From contig OX463839.1 in NCBI GenBank assembly GCA_949825065.1, positions 29,769,540 to 29,833,539 of the forward strand: DNA of 64,000 nt, written 5' to 3'. The notes under the pieces are model-generated. The model made no database searches. It was not told the origin of the DNA and saw only the letters and a program-made list of their open reading frames with translations. The translations under genes were made by a program, and so were the position numbers. Shown in pieces: positions 23,531-36,942 of the stretch. The DNA is from Odontocerum albicorne. Lineage: Eukaryota; Arthropoda; Insecta; Trichoptera; Odontoceridae. Every line of letters starts with the position of its first letter. The first letter of the stretch is position 1.

Positions 23531-24754
23531 CGACTCAACTATATCAATTATCTAAATTGTTTATTTTCTTTTCATATTTCACAAACACAATAATTTTATC
23601 AGTTTACATATAATAGCTACTTATATTCTCCATCTACTCTGTGATTTGAAATATCAAAAATGTTTTGAAAAATGGAACTGATTATAAACAAAAATATGCA
23701 TCAATTATGTTACTAAGTTAAATTAATCATTGTGCATTTTGTGACTAAATTCTAGTTATTTTCTAGCCTAGTTTGTTTGATTTGCATTGATAACTTTTAA
23801 AATTGGTTAAGTTTTTCTGTAATCCCCATTTCCTGTAAAATTCAACCTAAGCAAACTTTTTTTAGCATGTATAACTTTTTGTGCAAAATTCCTAGACTAT
23901 ATTCCATGAGTATTTCGATTAGAAAAATTTTCAAGACTTTGATAAAAAATTTATTTACTCGACCAATACCCCCATGTATCCATAAAGAAGAACGACTTTT
24001 TAACTTAGCAACTGAAAAACAAATAAATTGTCATAAAAGCACTTATATACCACTATGTTCTATTATATTGAGAAAAAATCGAAAAAAGATATGCAAAAAA
24101 AATAAAGAGCTCAGAAAAACCAGGAAAACAATTCTATTTAAAAAGAAAAATTGGCCAAGGTGCAAGAAGAGAGGAAAAGAAAAGAAAAGAAGAAAATGTG
24201 TTTGTTGATTAAATTCATTAATGACTAATAACAGTGTAGCAAATTGCTTTCATAAAGATAGGAAATATCTTATGCTAACTTCACTTTCATATGTTTAAAT
24301 AAATTTCTTCAGTCACTATCATACTTTTGCACTCTATTTTGTAGTGTGTAATTAACTATGAATGGGGGTTCCTATTAATAACAAAAATGTTTTGTTTCTT
24401 TTCCTCAGATACTTGTTTAGAAATGTTCAAGAGTTGCAGTTTTTACATTTACACGTCTAAAGTTGTAATGTAAATATATTATTTCTTTTTATATGAATAA
24501 ATATATTTTTTTAAATCTGTTCTTTCTGGACATGTCAGGTAAAACTATTTGCACTCTTTTATTTCTTAGAAACTCACTATATTTAGCTATAATTTTAAAA
24601 TGTAGATAGTCTAATAAAAAAACTCAGTATTGTATGAGAAATTATTTACTTCACAAGCTTCATAGTACTGACCAGAAAGGTGCAAATGGTAACAAGAGTT
24701 GAACTCCTTGTGCAAAACACTATGAGCAAGTTTACCATATTTCAAGACACATAA
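23531..24754. other. AT-rich intergenic DNA, nothing recognised
   Basis: The open frame at 23867-24208 is Lys/Arg-rich and low in complexity; no family match is recognised. Confidence 0.5.
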
Positions 24755-25137
24755 CACAACCTGTGTGGCATCATTCAGTCTAAGGTTTTGGGTTCGATTC
24801 ATGAAGGTTATCAAAAACTTATATTTTAAAACAATTCTTCATGAAAATCTATGTTTCTTTCCACTACTGAACAATACTGAAGTATGTAGAGTTGTAACAA
24901 AGAAAACAAAAATTTGTACATACAAGATGTTGATAATAACTGTGTTAACATGTGTCGGAAACACAGCTAATGAGGGATAAATATGAAAATAGCTTTATCT
25001 TTGAAAAAAAAGCCAAAAAGAACTTTTTTCCCACACAGGGTTTATAATACAATATATTTCTGGTTTATTGGAAGGAATTACCACATAGCAATAGCCCACA
25101 AGTTGTATTGAATACATTGGAAGTGTAATATAATACA
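24755..25137 (+). mobile_element. SINE S1 head and tail separated by about 240 bp
   Basis: A head-like piece with a B box (GGGTTCGATTC) lies at 24755-24812. A tail lies at 25056-25137 (TGGTTTATTGGAAGGAATTA, AGCAATAGCCCACAAG, GAAGTGTAATATAATACAG). They are in the right order and orientation for one copy with an insertion, but they could be two fragments. Confidence 0.45.
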
Positions 25138-27895
25138 GTTATCTCCTAACACGATTGTTAATGGATCATGCAGCAGTAGTTGACTAAAGCAATCTCATTT
25201 ACTTTTGCAGAAAAAAGTAGGAATATTATAGCAGTATGTTACATGCCAGAACTTCCAGATCAAGTGGAGTCAGTTCCATCATGACAAGCAGCACTTCCAT
25301 CCAGCATGTTTTCTTTGGCCCAAGATACAAGATTTCAAAACTTTCATCTGTTTGTAATGATAGAACGTAGTTAAATCTTTGACCAGTGATTCTCAGATTA
25401 ACACCTCCTGGTGAATCCTGAATGGGGCACTGAGAAGTATAGCAAGGTCTTTCTTCAAGATAAAGTTTTTATTCTGGGTAGCAAATTAAACTTAATGATT
25501 ACTCAAATATCTAAAAATAAATATTTAGATGACTATTAGATTAAATTATCTTCAAGGTGGATTGGATTTGGAAGATGTAATTGTAAAAATAAATAACACA
25601 AATCAGTGTGTATGGTTATTATTTGAACCAAAAACCACAATATTGTTAATTTTAAATAAATCACTGATATTTTCAACAACTAGATCAAATACATCACAAA
25701 TATTGGATTACCAGATTGTACATTTTTGCCGATTGATAGAAATACTTTAAAGCAATAAATCCACCAAATTAACATAATATATGTGTAATGCATGAAAGTG
25801 TTAAATAAATAATTAAAATTCGAGATTACCATGCTTTAACTTTTTCATATATTTTTAAAATTATTATTCAAAAAAATATGTTGTAAATCTTCCACTGGGT
25901 TAAATAAATAATATAACATTTCTTTCATAAAAAGTCAATAGATCAAAATTTACTATATTTAAAAGTATCACGGATGAAATGCATACATTATCAACCAAAA
26001 ATGTGTGATTTTAGATTAAGATGGGTCTATTCTTCATTGAGGTGGATGGCCATACGATTATTACGCTAGAAAAATGTGAAGAATATACCCCAAAACTCCT
26101 AATGCGCAACTCCCACGAAAAGCACTGATATTTTTTCCGCCCAGTTTAGAGGAGTTCTAGGATATCTATAAATTCAGTTATATTTTGCTTTTAAAATAAA
26201 AATGTGAGCATATACAACTGGAATTAATTAGTGAAAACATAAAGGACCTTCATTTATAAATTCATAATATAAATTTACAACAGAGGACCAAATGAGTCAG
26301 AGCTTCTACAAAAATAATAAAAACTTTTGTCCTTCATTCGTTTTAACCCATTACATTCCATTAGAAATACAGGGATACCATAAAATTCCTCCATCCAGGA
26401 CGGTCCACAGTCTGGCACTTAACATCTTTCGAAACCATGGCTAATCCAGCTCCGAGACGATTTATGGCTAGTGTAATTGTTTATTTTATGGGTGTTGGTG
26501 AAACCACTAAAAAACCTGGGGGAAACCCTAAGAATGGCTCATTTTGGAGTCTTATTTGCGAATACTGCTTCTTATAGACTACTAAAAAACTAACTGATAA
26601 AAATAGAGGTTGTATTCTCCTTACTTCGCAAGAAACTTTTCCTTATGTTACCCTAATTCAAGATGATTATCACCATAATAAAAAAAGAGACTCACGATGA
26701 CAGGTGACAGCGACAGTCTATAGCCAACATCTTGCTGCCCACCTAATTTCAACAACATTTCAATGAGCAGCAAGTGAAATTCTAGGACAGTGAATGATTA
26801 CCTTCTACATCATAGTAAGCTGTTTCTGAATTGCAGCCATGATGTTGATTTCGATGAGATGAACTGAAAATAATTAGAGATGAAAATAATTAGGACCCAA
26901 TCTGATCCAGAGCTACTTTGAGTGATGACTAAGGCTGGAGCATGAGTTGTAATAAGTTGATTTTAATGGATTATGTCCCCTCCATTTTTGTACAACAAAG
27001 AACTGGCTACATTTGGGTGCTGTGCCATTCGGCTTCATGTATCAAATTGAATCAAAATTGTTATCTCGTCATCAGGAATAAGGTTTGCAGCCAGTGACAT
27101 TTTATTATCTTTCCATTATGGTCCAGGTCATCTATCAGCTGACTTGCATTATCTTCTTCTTCATAATCATCTCACACAGCTTGAATCTCATTCTCTGGTC
27201 ATCTTGGCAGCATTGACTGAAAAATCTTCAGCAACTGGAATAAAAAGAAAAAAACCACCAACGTAACTTTAATTCAAGTTACTATTTATATAGGTAAGCT
27301 TTATTTTTAAATACAAACAATATTGCTTCGTTTCACCTTGGTTCTTCCAAGATTCTGTTTTAAATGCAGCTTTATATAAAAATCATTGAACATTCATAAT
27401 TTAAAACATTTTCGAAAGCATAAATCACTAGAACTTAATTTTAGTCAACAGTAAACAGGTATTTTTGCAGGCAGTAATCTGAGGATCTTACAAATTTTCT
27501 ACTTTTATCACAAAAAGCACTGGACATCACAAATATTTTGTCCAAATCAAAAAACTTGTCAAATGATAGTTATGCCACATTTCATAAACGACAAATTATT
27601 ATAATTGAAATAATGAGACAAATTAAAAATAAAGTAATGCCTTTAACAAGATAGATACACTTTAGTGTACTTAAATGTAAACTATTTTATATAAATGAGT
27701 ATTGTTCGTTGCATAAAAATAGTATTTATTTTTATATATCGGTTAAAATGTTGAATGTAAAACAATTTCATTTGAAATTATATAACATAATTTTAACATA
27801 TAAAAAATTTATTCAATAAAGTTTAATACATTTAAAAAAATATCTGGATACTTGAAAACTTATTAAACCAATCTTAAAATTTCGCTTAGTAATTA
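25138..27895. other. Intergenic DNA, with GC-richer unassigned patches at 26370-27240
   Basis: Bases 26370-27240 have higher GC content than their surroundings and look like decayed coding sequence on the minus strand (for example TLAINRLGAGLAMVSKDVK near 26430-26480), broken by many stops. I do not recognise the source; an old transposon or processed pseudogene is likely. The rest is featureless. Confidence 0.4.
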
Positions 27896-28698
27896 TTGGG
27901 TGTACAAATTAGTTCGGTCCGTTTTTTTTTGTGTTCAAAAATGCATTTATTTCTAAACAAAATGAATGAACAGATCAATTAAAGTATTGTCCATCGCTGG
28001 CTACTACTTTTTCCCATCTCTCAGGCAATTTTCGAATTCCATCTCGACTTTTGCGACATGAGGCCGAGCATTGTCATGACGAAGAATAACTTTATCATGT
28101 CTTTGCTCGTATTCCGGCCATTTTTTTCTCGCAATGCACGGCTCAAACGAATTAATTGTAGCCGATACCGATCGCCCGTAATGGAATCGCCAGGTTTCAG
28201 CACCTCATAGTAAACAACACCCCTTTGGTCCCACCAGATACAGAGCATGATCTTCGAACCATATATGTTCGGTTTTGGTGTTGATGTTGAGGTCGATGGC
28301 AACAATTGACCGGGCTTAGCGTAGTATTTTTTCTTTTTGGGGTTGTCGTAGAATATCCACTTCTCATCTCCAGTTACAATCCGATGCAAAAAACCTTTTC
28401 TTTGTTGCCTTTGAATCAGCTGCTCGCAAGTGAAAAATCGCCTTTCAATGTCTCTCAGTTTCAGTTCATATGGCACCCAAATTCCTTGTTTTTCAATCAT
28501 TCCTGGTTAACACAAAATTCGACATTTTCAACACTGTACAAAACAAGGTTTTTGCATGAAACTCAAAGCGATATAAACTGAATATTATTGGCAGATGTCT
28601 AACCTCTCTGAAACCGCCAAAATCGGCTGTCACTATAAACCATTCATAACAGCCAGAGCCATCTTTTGGAAACGGACCGAACTAATTTGTACTCCCAA
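27896..28698 (-). mobile_element. mariner M3, doubly deleted
   Basis: It is 803 bp. The termini TTGGGTGTACAAATTAGTTC and TTGGGAGTACAAATTAGTTC (reverse complement of the right end) are flanked by TA. The minus-strand frame 28500-28021 encodes VPYELKLRDIERRFFTCEQL, then FLHRIVTGDEKWIFYDNPK (first catalytic Asp) and the region around the second Asp (MTMLGLMS in the shifted frame; DNARPHVAK in the correct one). Two deletions are visible: the helix-turn-helix region between the start (MSNFVLTR) and residue MIEKQG, and a block after PHVAK that joins directly to the C-terminal end and removes the third catalytic Asp. It belongs to a different subfamily from M1, M2 and M4. Confidence 0.92.
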
Positions 28699-31600
28699 TA
28701 CATTATCAATATCTAAACTAAATAAATTAAACAAATATAAAACCAACCAGCAAAACTTTATAAAATCTGTAATATATGTATTCGTATATTTGTATTTTGA
28801 TTAGTCAATCTGGTAATCCTACAACATTAATCTAATAATTGCAATATGCAGCAGACAACAACTATCTAAAAATATATGATTATATTACTTTTTAATATGC
28901 CTGCTTGATCCTACAAAATATTAAATCTATAATAGACAGTGACAATATTTTACAAACTTATTGAGTATACATGAAAAATCACAGTAAAGGAAAACTTAAA
29001 CTTCATCTAAAGAACATCACATTTAATCTATAATTAACAGTCTTACAAAAATGGCACACATATTAATTTTTATATATGTATATATATGTTTTATATTTAC
29101 ATTTAAGCCATTCTAAAAATACAGAAGATGTGGGTGAATCATGTAATAACAATTATTACACTCACAATACATTGCATTTATATACCGATTGTTCAAAATT
29201 TCCATTTATTGCGATATTATTTCTACTCATTATAAGATATATTATAGGTAGGAGTAGGGTTAACTGGAAATTAATGAACCACTTTTTTTAAAATCAAAAG
29301 TAAGTTTTCTTTCTAAATTAGTACAATATAAGACTTCAAAATATATTCTAAGGACTAAATTAAATATAATAAAAAATACAAACTAAATGTAATATTAAAA
29401 AAGTTAATAATTTGTTAGTATTTTTTAATGATTGCAACACATGTTATCTATAAAAATGATAACCAAATTACAAAGATATTGCTTATAAGCAATGTAAAAT
29501 GTAAGGTTCTGGAGAAATTATGTAATGTATTTCTCATTAAAAATAATTTCATAACAAAAAAGAATGACTGCTGCTGAAGATTTTATAGAGTTGGCATGTT
29601 GCACAGTAAATTTTCATTCATGTTATAGTTTCTATGGGATGTTTCATTCGTTAGATAACTTATCTGTGAGGATATAATTCTTAATACAAACATAATAATT
29701 GCAGAAATATTTTTAACACAAACAAAATAACATATCTTTCTCACACTATTTGGGCTTAAGTTTGAGTAAAAACATTTCCGAGAACTGGAAGAAATATGGG
29801 TCATGTTTACAACATAAGCTCTAGAGGGAGAGGAATTGGAAAGCCAACCTCACTTAATGGGATACAGCCAGGATGATAGTAAAAATATTCATATGGTCAG
29901 GTGAATATTTTCTTTTACAGAGTACATGCCTCTTGCTAACATCTACTTAAGTTAAATTCCATCCTGACCCTATTTTTTTTAATACTAAAGATAAGAAATA
30001 TCTTCAATAAATTTTTGATGCTGTTAATTTTAATTAAGGTCTTTTTCATAATAAAAAACATGTATAAAAAGAAATATTACTAAAAAATTCAATTTGTTCT
30101 TGACTAAACAAATTTATATAAATCCACTACAAAATATGTACTAATTAAACAATACTGAAAAACTCAGTCTACTACTGTATCTCATTTCATGAGAATAAAT
30201 CAAATAGCACAACCCGACATATAATTAGCACATTAATAAAACTGACTGGAAATTATATATTTCTTCCAAAAGATGCTGTTGCACACATATTATGAAATAA
30301 AAGTTAACAAGTATAAGCTTTGATGAAATCATTTTCCGTATGTCATACTATGTATATGTCATACTATATATATTTATTTTTTGCTATATTAAAGGCTTTC
30401 ATCTCTTCATTGTTGAAATATAAAAAAATATTTAAATTTATTGCATTTTTACAACCCTTAATTTTGATTACAATAATAAAAACTTTTTAAGTGAATCGTC
30501 AACTTTTTCATTTTGCAAAACAAGACAGTTTTGTATTTGTCAAAACTTAATTAGTAAAATTAGATGACAACATTTTGTAAACCACCAACATATAACAAAG
30601 GCAAAAATAAATAATTCAGGAAACATGTATCCTTTTCCTTTTGCTAAAAAATATACTTACTACAGGACTATCAAACATTTATTCATTAGAATCAGTAAAT
30701 CGTTCATTCTATACTGAGTTGATTCAAGTTGATGATTCAAGTTGGATTATTTGGACAATTTAACATCAAGAAAAAAATACGTTTTTTAAACAAGACTATT
30801 TAAAAATTCATAGCTATTTTGCTGATTTTTCTTCTTCCTTTGGAAAAAAGTATTTTGCCTCAAAAAGGATAAATATATTTAAAAAAAATGTATATTAAGC
30901 AGGCTATGAAGGGTCACTTCAAATACTACTACTTTGAAGGTGGCAATATTTATGAATGATTAAATAAATGCTTTATGATAAAAATTAAAATTCTCGCTGA
31001 TTTTTATCACGTATAAAATCAAGGAATGTCATGATTCTCAAATATAAGATGTACCTACTCGGTTTTCACAACTGATGTTTTCCGAGGAATTCTCGGATTT
31101 GCCACATGGTGGAGTTGTTTCGCCTAACACTTCGAGGACACAAATCCAAACATCAAACATAATAAAATTTAAAGCAATCAATAAAAAAATATGGGAAAAA
31201 CTAAGTGATCAGAACTGAAAACAAGAATTAATATTTTTTTTAAAACAAATCTGCAATGTTAACAATCAATTGAACAATAAATATTTCTTATGAGAACAGG
31301 AACATCTATTTATTTTCTTTGATTTCAAGACTTGTTTCAATATTAATACTGAATATTAAATCACTTGCACTTATGATTTTGAATTATTCTGAACTGATTA
31401 AAACACAAAATTAGAATTTCTCTACAGATGTCAAAATAAATTATTGCAGTATCTTCGCTATGAGTGAGTAGCTTATTAGTCCACTATAAAAGGACAGGGC
31501 TCTTAAAAAAATGTCTCAAGGTTTCCTCCTTTATTGGATTTCACATTGAGTCATTTGATTATAATAATCCTTATATCTGTTCAATTGTCTGAGACAGCAA

Positions 31601-33961
31601 CACTTGTTTCAATAGTCGGATGGTAAATAGACTTGTGATCCATTATTTTCATTGTGATATTTATTCCAAATGAATTTATTTAGTGGTCCATTTAAGATAA
31701 ATTTTAAAATAAATCACTTTTGAAATGATATTATAAAACTGCGCCATGAAAGTCGTCATATATTTATTATTATTCTGACCTCTAACTAACACATGCAATA
31801 AAATTTCATTGTAAACATTATTTGACTCCGAAAGTATTGTTGATTAGTTTAAAACATATCACACCCAATCACATTAAAAAATAAATAATGACCAACCAAC
31901 TTTGTAAGTACGAGTACATACATTGTTTGAATCTTTGTTATATTTCTAGTCATTGTATTATATCGTATTGTATTATATCGTATTGTATTATAGTGACTTT
32001 CATACATAAAAGTCTTCAAAGAATACTAAGAATGAAGTAGTGACATTACTTTAAAAAGCAGTCGATAAATAAATATTAATGAAAAACAGCTATCATATTA
32101 CTTCTGACAATTTTGATAAATGTTAAACACATGTATACTATTATGTGTGTACATAGTATTCAAATCTTCATATAAGTGGGGGGTAAAGAAAAAACTTTGG
32201 TTTTATAGTGTAGTTAAGAAACACAACACACTACAAATAGAGCACTTTATTCTAGGAGTAACTGTAAAGTAGAACTTTTACTATTTTTCATTTGAGTGTT
32301 TAAATAGCCTACTACTTTGAATTAAATAAAAATAGTTAGAACAATGTTACTTTTCAAAATAGCTTTAAGAACTCGGGACATTTCTAGGAAGTAATAATTA
32401 AAATATTATACAACAAAAGTCTGATGATTCAAAATTCAGGGGACTAAACTTCACAAAATTCAGGGGACTAAACTTCACAAAAAAATACAATTACGAATTA
32501 CACAATCACTAAAAAACAATTTGAATTTGCACAGCACTTCCCAACGGCTGGAACATCGTGGACATATTTTCCGATGTAAAAATATTGTAAGTCAATTAAA
32601 GTTTTATCAACGAATTCCCGCAATATTGAGACATAATAACATATTTACTGGTAAGAATAAATAAAAAAATATATACTATTTTTCATGGGCAACCAATGCC
32701 TAAAGATTAATAAAAATCAGTATAATTGTCAACTATTTAATTTTAATATGGTCACTTGTTTACACAGACTAACTTGATAAAAATTTTGAATTATTGGAAA
32801 TCATTATTACTTTTTGGCGAAAATACATTACGAATAATGAAAGCTACGGTTTTTCGAATTAACAGTAGAATTCATTACGAAAAGCATGTAATAACGACTT
32901 AGAAAATGGCGAAAAATACTTATTATGAGTATATCTTTCCTCTAATTAACAGACTTGCACTATATTTATTTTATGAATGGATTTACTTGGATTTAGGATA
33001 TAAAAGATGAACCTATGTTGTTGATTTTTCAAATTAATTATCCTTGAACTTGGAAATTGTATAACATGACACAGAACTAATAAGTTCCTTATACTCTACT
33101 TCCAGTGTTGAAAAAATCTCTCTTTATAAAACTAGTGTATCTAAAATCTTTAAACCTCATCAGATTTTAAATAATATGATGTCATCAATGAAATATGTAT
33201 ATGAAAATTGTATTTATAGAAAAAATGTACTTAGTATACCTGTCAAAAAAATTATATGAACATTTATTACAAAAATACACTTATTTTAAATAATAAGTAT
33301 AATAGTTTGACTGGGGTTTAAATACTTTTGATAGCTATGAATAAAAATCAAGTTGCTTTAAAATTTTACTTTTGGTACATATTTAATACTAAATAACTAT
33401 TATTTTTATAAATATGAAGTTCAAAGTTTCATCCTTCAAAATATGTAAACTAAAAACAGTATATTAAGTAATAGTTCTATTGAAAACATGGTAATCATAA
33501 AATCTATGTTTATTTTAGAAAAATGTTGGTTAGTTGGAAAATATGTAATATGTGTAGAGCTATAAATAGACATTTTTATTTCTTAACAACTGGTTCACTG
33601 TATACCAATATATATGTATATATTTTATAGAAATTCCACACTGGGTTTTTTTAATTCAATCCAGATACTTTTTATGAATGAAGTGAGATATTAATATCGT
33701 GTTGTTTTAAATAGTAACCTCTGGGCATAAAAGTTTATCACCGAAGTAATTTCTAAACATAGTACCAAAGATAATATAATTCTTTGTAATTTATTTAATG
33801 CCTTAACTATAAACAACATAATGTAATTCTATTAGTTATATGGAGAATTGTTATTACTTATAATATAAGACAAGGATAAGGATGTGATTCCAATTATTGT
33901 ATTTTGCACTAGGGCCAGAAAATGACTTTTTAAAATAATACATTTTCTATTTCTTGTTCTT
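28699..33961. other. Long AT-rich intergenic stretch
   Basis: No gene is recognised. Minor tandem repeats: a 15-bp unit (TGTATTATATCGTAT) two and a half times at 31953-31992, and a 24-bp duplication (ATTCAGGGGACTAAACTTCA) at 32435-32482. A short GC-richer patch at 31070-31165 looks exon-like and is discussed as a finding. Confidence 0.5.
31953..31992. repeat. 15-bp tandem repeat, about 2.6 units
   Basis: The unit TGTATTATATCGTAT is repeated perfectly twice, followed by a partial third unit. Confidence 0.85.
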
Positions 33962-34074
33962 TTAACACGTTCACTGAGTATAAAATGTCATACAGAGATG
34001 CTGAAAATTCGCGAATTTTTGAAAACCCATAACTTTGTTAAAAATCAAATTCTACTTTCTATTGAAACATCATA

Positions 34075-35366
34075 CGAGGGTGGTCCGATAAGTACTTAGC
34101 CTACAAAAGAATAACAAAAATTTTGGAAAAGTGGCGATTTATTTCTCAACATAATCTCCTTTGAATTCGATACACTTGACCCAGCGATGCTCCAACTTCT
34201 TTAACCCGTCTGAAAAATACGTTTTCTGGAGGTCTGCAAAGTAGGCCTCTGTGGCGGCGATAATCTCCTCATTCGACTCAAATTTCTGCCCGGCGAGTGA
34301 CTTTTTCAAATTTGGAAACAAAAAGAAGTCGCACGGGGCCAAATCCAGAGAATACGGTGGAAGAGGCAGCAGTTTGTAGCCTAATTCTACCAATTTTGCC
34401 GTGGCGACGGCGGATGTGTGAGCCGGTGCGTTGTCATGATGGAAGAGCACTTTTTTCTTCGCCAAATGGGGCCGTTTTTTCTGCAATTCGGCGTCGAATC
34501 GGCCCAATAATTCAGCATAGTAGAGCCCTGTGACCGTTTTGCCCTTCTCCAGGAAGTGGATGTAGATCACACCTTTTGAATCCCAGAAAACGGTGGCCAT
34601 CACCTTTCCGGCCGATAGGACAGTCTTCGTCTTCTTCGGAGCACGTTCGCCGGGTGAAGTCCACTGTTTCGATTGTTCCTTGGTCTCGGGTATGTACCAG
34701 TGTATCCATGTTTCGTCGACGGTCACGAAACGACGCAGAAACTCCTTCAGATTGCGCTTAAACATCGTCAAACACTGCTCTGAAGTGGTCTCACGGTTGC
34801 GCTTGTTGTCCAGAGTGAGCAAACGCGGCACCCATCGCGCCGACAGCTTTCTCATGCCCAATACTTCATGCAGGATATGACCCATGCGGTCTTATGAGAT
34901 ACCTACTGTCTCAGCTATCTCGCGCACCTTCAATCGGCGGTCTGCCAATACGAGATCGTGGATTTTTGTCACATTATCCTCCGTGGTAGCCGTTTTCGGG
35001 GCACCTGGGCGTAGCTCATCAAAAACCGACGTGCGACCACGTTGAAACTCGTTAAACCAATTTTTGACGGTCGCCATTGAAGGAGAAGAGTCACCGTACA
35101 CAGCATCTAAGCGCTCTTTGATTTCGCTGCGCGATTTCCCTTTCAAAAACAAGAATCGAATCACCGACCAATATTGCTCTTTTTCCATTTTTCTCAAATC
35201 CGCGGACACGCTCGCTTCCACACGCGGTCAAAACAAAACTACGCATCCGGTTCGGCTGAAATTTTGACAGTAGCTGTCAACGAGAATGTACTACGCGATA
35301 AAAAATTGCTCTTGCGAAAGTGGTGCCATCGGGCGGTGAGGCTAAGTACTTATCGGACCGCCCTCG
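34075..35366 (-). mobile_element. mariner M4, full length, nested in a piggyBac-like MITE
   Basis: It is 1,292 bp, the normal length for mariner. The 28-bp termini start CGAGGGTGGTCCGATAAGTA (right end differs by one base), flanked by TA at 34073 and 35367. It carries one nearly complete transposase gene. Confidence 0.97.
34139..35188 (-). pseudogene. mariner transposase, complete except for one in-frame stop
   Basis: A 350-codon frame starts MEKEQYWSVIRF and ends GDYVEK, the family's usual length. The N-terminal part holds the paired helix-turn-helix (FLFLKGKSRSEIKERL; LKVREIAETVGIS). The catalytic domain has TVDETWIHWY, HHDNAPAHTS and YSLDLAPCDFFLF; 34 residues separate the second and third Asp, the D,D34D signature of mariner. 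A single TAA at 34894-34892 (codon 99) interrupts it. No frameshift is visible. The two halves remain open: 34892-35188 and 34139-34891. Confidence 0.95.
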
Positions 35367-35508
35367 TATACAAGTGTATTCCTTCGTGTCTTCAAAACAC
35401 ATGAAACCGGCAACGAATCCTTATTGGGAGACGTTTATGAGTGCCCTCAACATTCAAGACTATTTTGTATGGACACGGGAGCCGTGTTCGACGCAGTGAA
35501 CGTGTTAA

Positions 35509-36942
35509 CTAACCTTGGATGAAATTAAAAATTGGTTTACATAAACCAGTGAAAACTAGCTGGGTGCCACCACTGACTATAATAAACTCGGCAGATTTAT
35601 AAATATTATAGATAAAAGTGTATGATTAAGTACATAATTGTATTACTTCAAATATCCAAGATTATCAAACTTAAAAATATCTCCCTGAAAAATATATTGC
35701 AGATTTATTTTGCTTCAAGACACACATTAACCAGATTAGTTACTTAAAACTGTAATAGGGTTTAGATTTTCAAATAAATATCTTTACGAGCCTAATCGAG
35801 GACTACTGGACCAATCATTCTGACTCAATAAACTTGACCTCTAAGTAATTCCTTTTAAAATCCCAGCGATGCAATTTTTTTTCCCATATTTAAAATTGTC
35901 TAAAAATAGTAAAAAGATGAGAGCAAGTATAATTCAATGTCATGTACCAATACAAACCCTTTCAGTTCCATTAGGCCATTACGAGTTAACTTGTTTTATA
36001 GTCTATTCAAAGAAATTCAGAATAGTACGGCAATATGCATTTTGAGCATCCAGTAATTTTTTTTATGAACTTATTAACTAGATATGCATCACATTATGAT
36101 CAAATACTATATATTGGGAATGGAAAGATACATATATAAGTTACGAATCAAGTCAGATGGTCAAGTGAAGATTTTATGAGGTTGAACTAATTTAAAGAAA
36201 AAAACTTATTTATATGAATATTTACCAACTGCATTTGTTATATTTTTTGACTGGGAGGTAATAAGCATTTAGAATACATCATGCAACTGTAAGGAATGTG
36301 GTAGAGTAATCATAACACATTCAATTATATAGAGAAATTAATTAAAATATAGTACACTGTCGATTATCTGGGGTTGTATTAACTGGGGCAGTAAAAAATC
36401 TGAATTTTTTAATAACATCTCGAAACATAATGAAGCATTTTGAAATTAAAAATATTTATAGATTTAAACGAGTAACTGATGATACATGATAAAAATAACC
36501 AATTGAACATAAATAAGAAGTTTGAAGATTTTGATATCTAAATTATTGCTTTCCAGAACCACATCTACGTATGGGCTGAAAATGTAATTAAAAGTTAGAT
36601 AGACAATGGACTTTGACAGAAAAAAAATAATGCATAGTTATGATTCAGGTATCTTTTTGTCCATTTACAAGAGTAAAATATGGTGGGTGTATGTTAATAA
36701 TTTGAATGTTTAATTACTTCACTTAATGAATTGAGAGGCAGAATAAATAACAATTTATAAAATTAAAAAATATCAATCACTTATTTAATAAACAAATCTC
36801 TTTAAAATTTCATAAGAATTGTAGAAAATATAGATAAACGCAATTTATTCATATGTTCTTTTTATTATTTTCATATATCTGATTTTTTCGACGTTGTTCA
36901 AGAGTTTAACCGAATCTCGGCAACATTTACTTTTCAGAATAC
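35509..36942. other. AT-rich intergenic DNA downstream of the zinc-finger gene
   Basis: The only signals are candidate polyadenylation sites for the minus-strand gene: TTTATT (AATAAA on the minus strand) at about 36844-36849 and again near 36862. Confidence 0.5.

Larger units (their letters stand above)
33966..35504. mobile_element. piggyBac-like MITE (TTAA target), split by a mariner
   Basis: The left end CACGTTCACTG follows TTAA (33962-33965). The right end is its exact complement CAGTGAACGTG, followed by TTAA (35505-35508). The TTAA target duplication is diagnostic of piggyBac-type transposition. Without the inner mariner the element would be about 245 bp, so it is non-coding and non-autonomous. 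Confidence 0.85.
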
